A stretch of 6,350 nucleotides of DNA. It comes from Clostridia bacterium (GTDB lineage: Bacteria > Bacillota > Clostridia > Christensenellales > Maliibacteriaceae). Within the stretch, counting starts at the first letter, position 1; each line of letters opens with the position of its first letter. The DNA is taken from contig JAGBGW010000315.1 in assembly GCA_017935825.1 (NCBI GenBank), positions 1-6,350 of the forward strand, read 5' to 3'. This document shows, one piece after another, positions 4,739-6,350 of the stretch. The notes beneath the pieces were generated by a model, which worked only from the letters and a program-made list of their open reading frames with translations, ran no database searches and was not told the origin of the DNA. A program made the position numbers and the translations under genes.

Positions 4739-6190
4739 TTAGATGCGGCGGAAGTCGACAACGTACTGGATATCGCCAGCGGTGACCTGCTCTGCTGCAG
4801 CCTTAGCAGCTGCTGCCTTTGCCGGAGGAACTTCTGCGATGTCCTCACCGGATTTGCGTGCTTCGAAGAAGCGCATTGCAACCTGGGGGAACAGTGCATA
4901 GGACAGAACGTCCTCATCCTGCTGGATGTAGTCTGCGATCTCTGCGCGAAGCTTATCCATTTCGGGAGCGATGGAATCTGCAGGACGCTCGGTGATGACG
5001 GGATCGTCGCCGATTGCCTTCTTGCGGACTTCCTCGTTGACCTCTGCGGGCAGACGGCCGTATTCGCCGCGAAGCAGACCCTTGGACTCCTTGGTGATGT
5101 TCTTATAGCGCTCGCCGTAGATGACGTTCAAAACTGCCTGAGTACCAACGATCTGGCTGGTGGGCGTTACAAGGGGAGGATAACCGAAGTCCTTACGTAC
5201 GCGCGGAACTTCCTGCAGAACCTCAGTGAGCTTCTCTTCCTGACCCATCTGCTTGAGCTGGGAGATCAGGTTGGAAAGCATGCCGCCGGGGATCTGGTAC
5301 ATCAGGGTGTTGATGTCAACCTTGAGAACCTTGGGATCAAGATAGCCGTCTGCCTGAAGACGAGCTGCAATGCCGCGGAAGTGGTTTGCTGCCTCGTTGA
5401 GGACGGTCAGATCCATGCCGGTGTCGTACTCGGTGTCATACAACGTAGCAACCAGGGGTTCGGTTGCGGGCTGTGCGGTGCCGTTGCCAAGGGGAGAAAG
5501 TGCGGTGTCGACGATGTCAACGCCTGCTTCGATGGCCTTCAAGAGAACAAGCTCACCGGTACCGGAGGTGTTATGGGTGTGCAGTTCGATCGGAACGGAA
5601 ACTGCAGCCTTGAGAGCCTTCACCAGCTCATATGCCTCAAAGGGCAGAAGCAGGTTTGCCATGTCCTTGATGCAGATGGAGTCTGCACCCATTGCCTCGT
5701 ATTCCTTGGCAAGGTTTACGAAGTACTCACGGGTGTGAACGGGGCTGGTGGTGTAGCTCATTGCAAGCTGTGCATGGCCGCCGTACTTCTTGATGGCGGT
5801 AACTGCTGCCTGCATGTTGCGGGTATCGTTCAGAGCGTCGAAAACGCGGATGATGTCGATGCCGTTTTCAAGAGCTGCCTTAACGAATGCGTCGACTACG
5901 TCGTCTGCATAGTGGCGGTAACCCAGAATGTTCTGGCCGCGAAGCAGCATCATCAGCTTGGTGTTGGGCAGAGCCTTCTTCAAAGCGCGAAGGCGTTCCC
6001 AGGGATCTTCGTTGAGGAAGCGAAGGCAGCTGTCGAAGGTTGCGCCGCCCCAGCACTCCAGTGCATAGTAGCCGGCCTTGTCAAGAGCCTCGCAAGCGGG
6101 GATCATTTCCTCGGTGCGCATACGGGTAGCAGCCTGAGACTGATGTGCGTCACGAAGAATGGTATCGGTAATCAATACTTTATGTGCCAT
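4739..6190 (-). CDS. oadA: Oxaloacetate decarboxylase / pyruvate carboxylase-B type alpha subunit without biotin domain
   Basis: This 483-residue carboxyltransferase subunit catalyses transfer of the carboxyl group from oxaloacetate (or a similar oxo acid) to biotin in sodium-pumping decarboxylases. The TIM-barrel catalytic domain shows LITDTILRDAHQS (6-18, metal and substrate site), LECWGGATFD (44-53), MLLRGQN (81-87), the catalytic lysine in CIKDMANLL (K175), and metal histidines in LHTHNTSG (H204, H206). The conserved carboxyltransferase domain follows with LSPLGNGTAQPATE and PGGMLSNL (301-308). OadA proteins with a fused biotin carrier reach about 590 residues and contain an AMKM motif. 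Here the protein ends after an alanine-rich linker (PPAKAAAAKAAAEQ, 455-468) and 15 more residues. A separate biotin carrier is therefore expected. The start at 6190 has AAAGGA 10 nt upstream. It follows oadB by 35 bp. The exact substrate is inferred from the oadB neighbour. Confidence 0.92.
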   Translation of the reverse strand: MAHKVLITDTILRDAHQSQAATRMRTEEMIPACEALDKAGYYALECWGGATFDSCLRFLNEDPWERLRALKKALPNTKLMMLLRGQNILGYRHYADDVVDAFVKAALENGIDIIRVFDALNDTRNMQAAVTAIKKYGGHAQLAMSYTTSPVHTREYFVNLAKEYEAMGADSICIKDMANLLLPFEAYELVKALKAAVSVPIELHTHNTSGTGELVLLKAIEAGVDIVDTALSPLGNGTAQPATEPLVATLYDTEYDTGMDLTVLNEAANHFRGIAARLQADGYLDPKVLKVDINTLMYQIPGGMLSNLISQLKQMGQEEKLTEVLQEVPRVRKDFGYPPLVTPTSQIVGTQAVLNVIYGERYKNITKESKGLLRGEYGRLPAEVNEEVRKKAIGDDPVITERPADSIAPEMDKLRAEIADYIQQDEDVLSYALFPQVAMRFFEARKSGEDIAEVPPAKAAAAKAAAEQVTAGDIQYVVDFRRI

Positions 6191-6225
6191 AACTGTTTAT
6201 TCCTTTCAAAAAACTCAGCCGAAAC

Positions 6226-6350
6226 TTAGCCTACCAGGGGGCCAAGAAGGTTGATGAACATACCGGCTGCAACTGCGGAGCCGATAACACCTGCTACGTT
6301 GGGACCCATTGCATGCATCAGAAGGAAGTTGGAAGGGTCTTCGCTCTGAC
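6226..6350 (-). CDS. oadB: Sodium-translocating decarboxylase beta subunit, C-terminal 41 codons only
   Basis: Only the 3' end is in the window. The readable tail, QSEDPSNFLLMHAMGPNVAGVIGSAVAAG followed by MFINLLGPLVG and a TAA stop (6228-6226), is the characteristic C-terminus of OadB/GcdB/MmdB. This is the multi-spanning membrane subunit that decarboxylates carboxybiotin and couples it to Na+ export. The hydrophobic final segment fits a last transmembrane helix. It lies 35 bp upstream of oadA in the same direction, consistent with one operon whose promoter and remaining genes (gamma subunit, biotin carrier) would lie to the right of the window. OadB, GcdB and MmdB cannot be told apart from this fragment. 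Confidence 0.92.
   Translation of the reverse strand, partial: QSEDPSNFLLMHAMGPNVAGVIGSAVAAGMFINLLGPLVG

Noticed and set aside
4549..4917. Minus-strand frame of 122 codons spanning the oadA 3' end, terminator and hairpins
   Set aside because: It reads through a strong terminator stem and the hairpin mosaic in a frame different from oadA. It is low-complexity and has no family match.
4733..6229. Plus-strand open frame of 498 codons opposite oadA
   Set aside because: It mirrors oadA almost end to end, contains improbable Cys/Leu/Val-rich sequence and resembles no family. OadA has intact catalytic motifs on the other strand.
1..6350. tRNA, rRNA, insertion sequence, prophage or toxin-antitoxin genes
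   Set aside because: I looked on both strands and found no cloverleaf, transposase motif, integrase or small toxin pair that could be supported.

Overview
This 6.35-kb window looks like chromosomal DNA of an anaerobic Clostridia (Bacillota), probably a gut lineage near the Oscillospiraceae. The evidence is a HutP-family protein directly upstream of cytidylate kinase, an HI0933/BaiN-type flavoprotein, strong AGGAG-type ribosome binding sites, a biotin-dependent decarboxylase whose alpha subunit lacks its own biotin domain, and GTAGGGG/CCCCTAC hairpin repeats, which I recall from uncultured gut Clostridia. The lineage is an inference from gene content; no marker RNA gene is present.

All seven genes read on the minus strand, so transcription runs from high to low coordinates. 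From right to left: the 3' end of oadB (6226-6350, cut by the window edge) and oadA (4739-6190) form the tail of a membrane-decarboxylase operon. It is closed by a strong intrinsic terminator (4695-4729). Next comes a non-coding stretch of about 550 bp (4182-4738) holding a mosaic of at least five GC-rich hairpins, a diverged 50-bp direct repeat and a good sigma-A-type promoter. That promoter drives surE (3435-4181), a MurR/RpiR-type regulator (2535-3401) and an FAD-dependent oxidoreductase (1298-2533). The three are tightly packed, with gaps of 33 bp and 1 bp.

After a 276-bp gap with an imperfect 59-bp inverted repeat and a probable promoter come a HutP-like RNA-binding protein (605-1021) and cmk (1-591, missing its C-terminus at the window edge). 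The hutP-like stop codon lies inside the cmk Shine-Dalgarno sequence, so these two are probably translationally coupled.

Functionally the window is mostly housekeeping: nucleotide metabolism (Cmk, SurE), central carbon and sodium bioenergetics (OadA/OadB), a redox flavoprotein and two regulators whose ligands cannot be read from the context. I see no convincing new multi-gene system. The points most worth a second look are the hairpin mosaic between oadA and surE, the orphan HutP-like protein with its structured leader, and the OadA subunit without a biotin domain.
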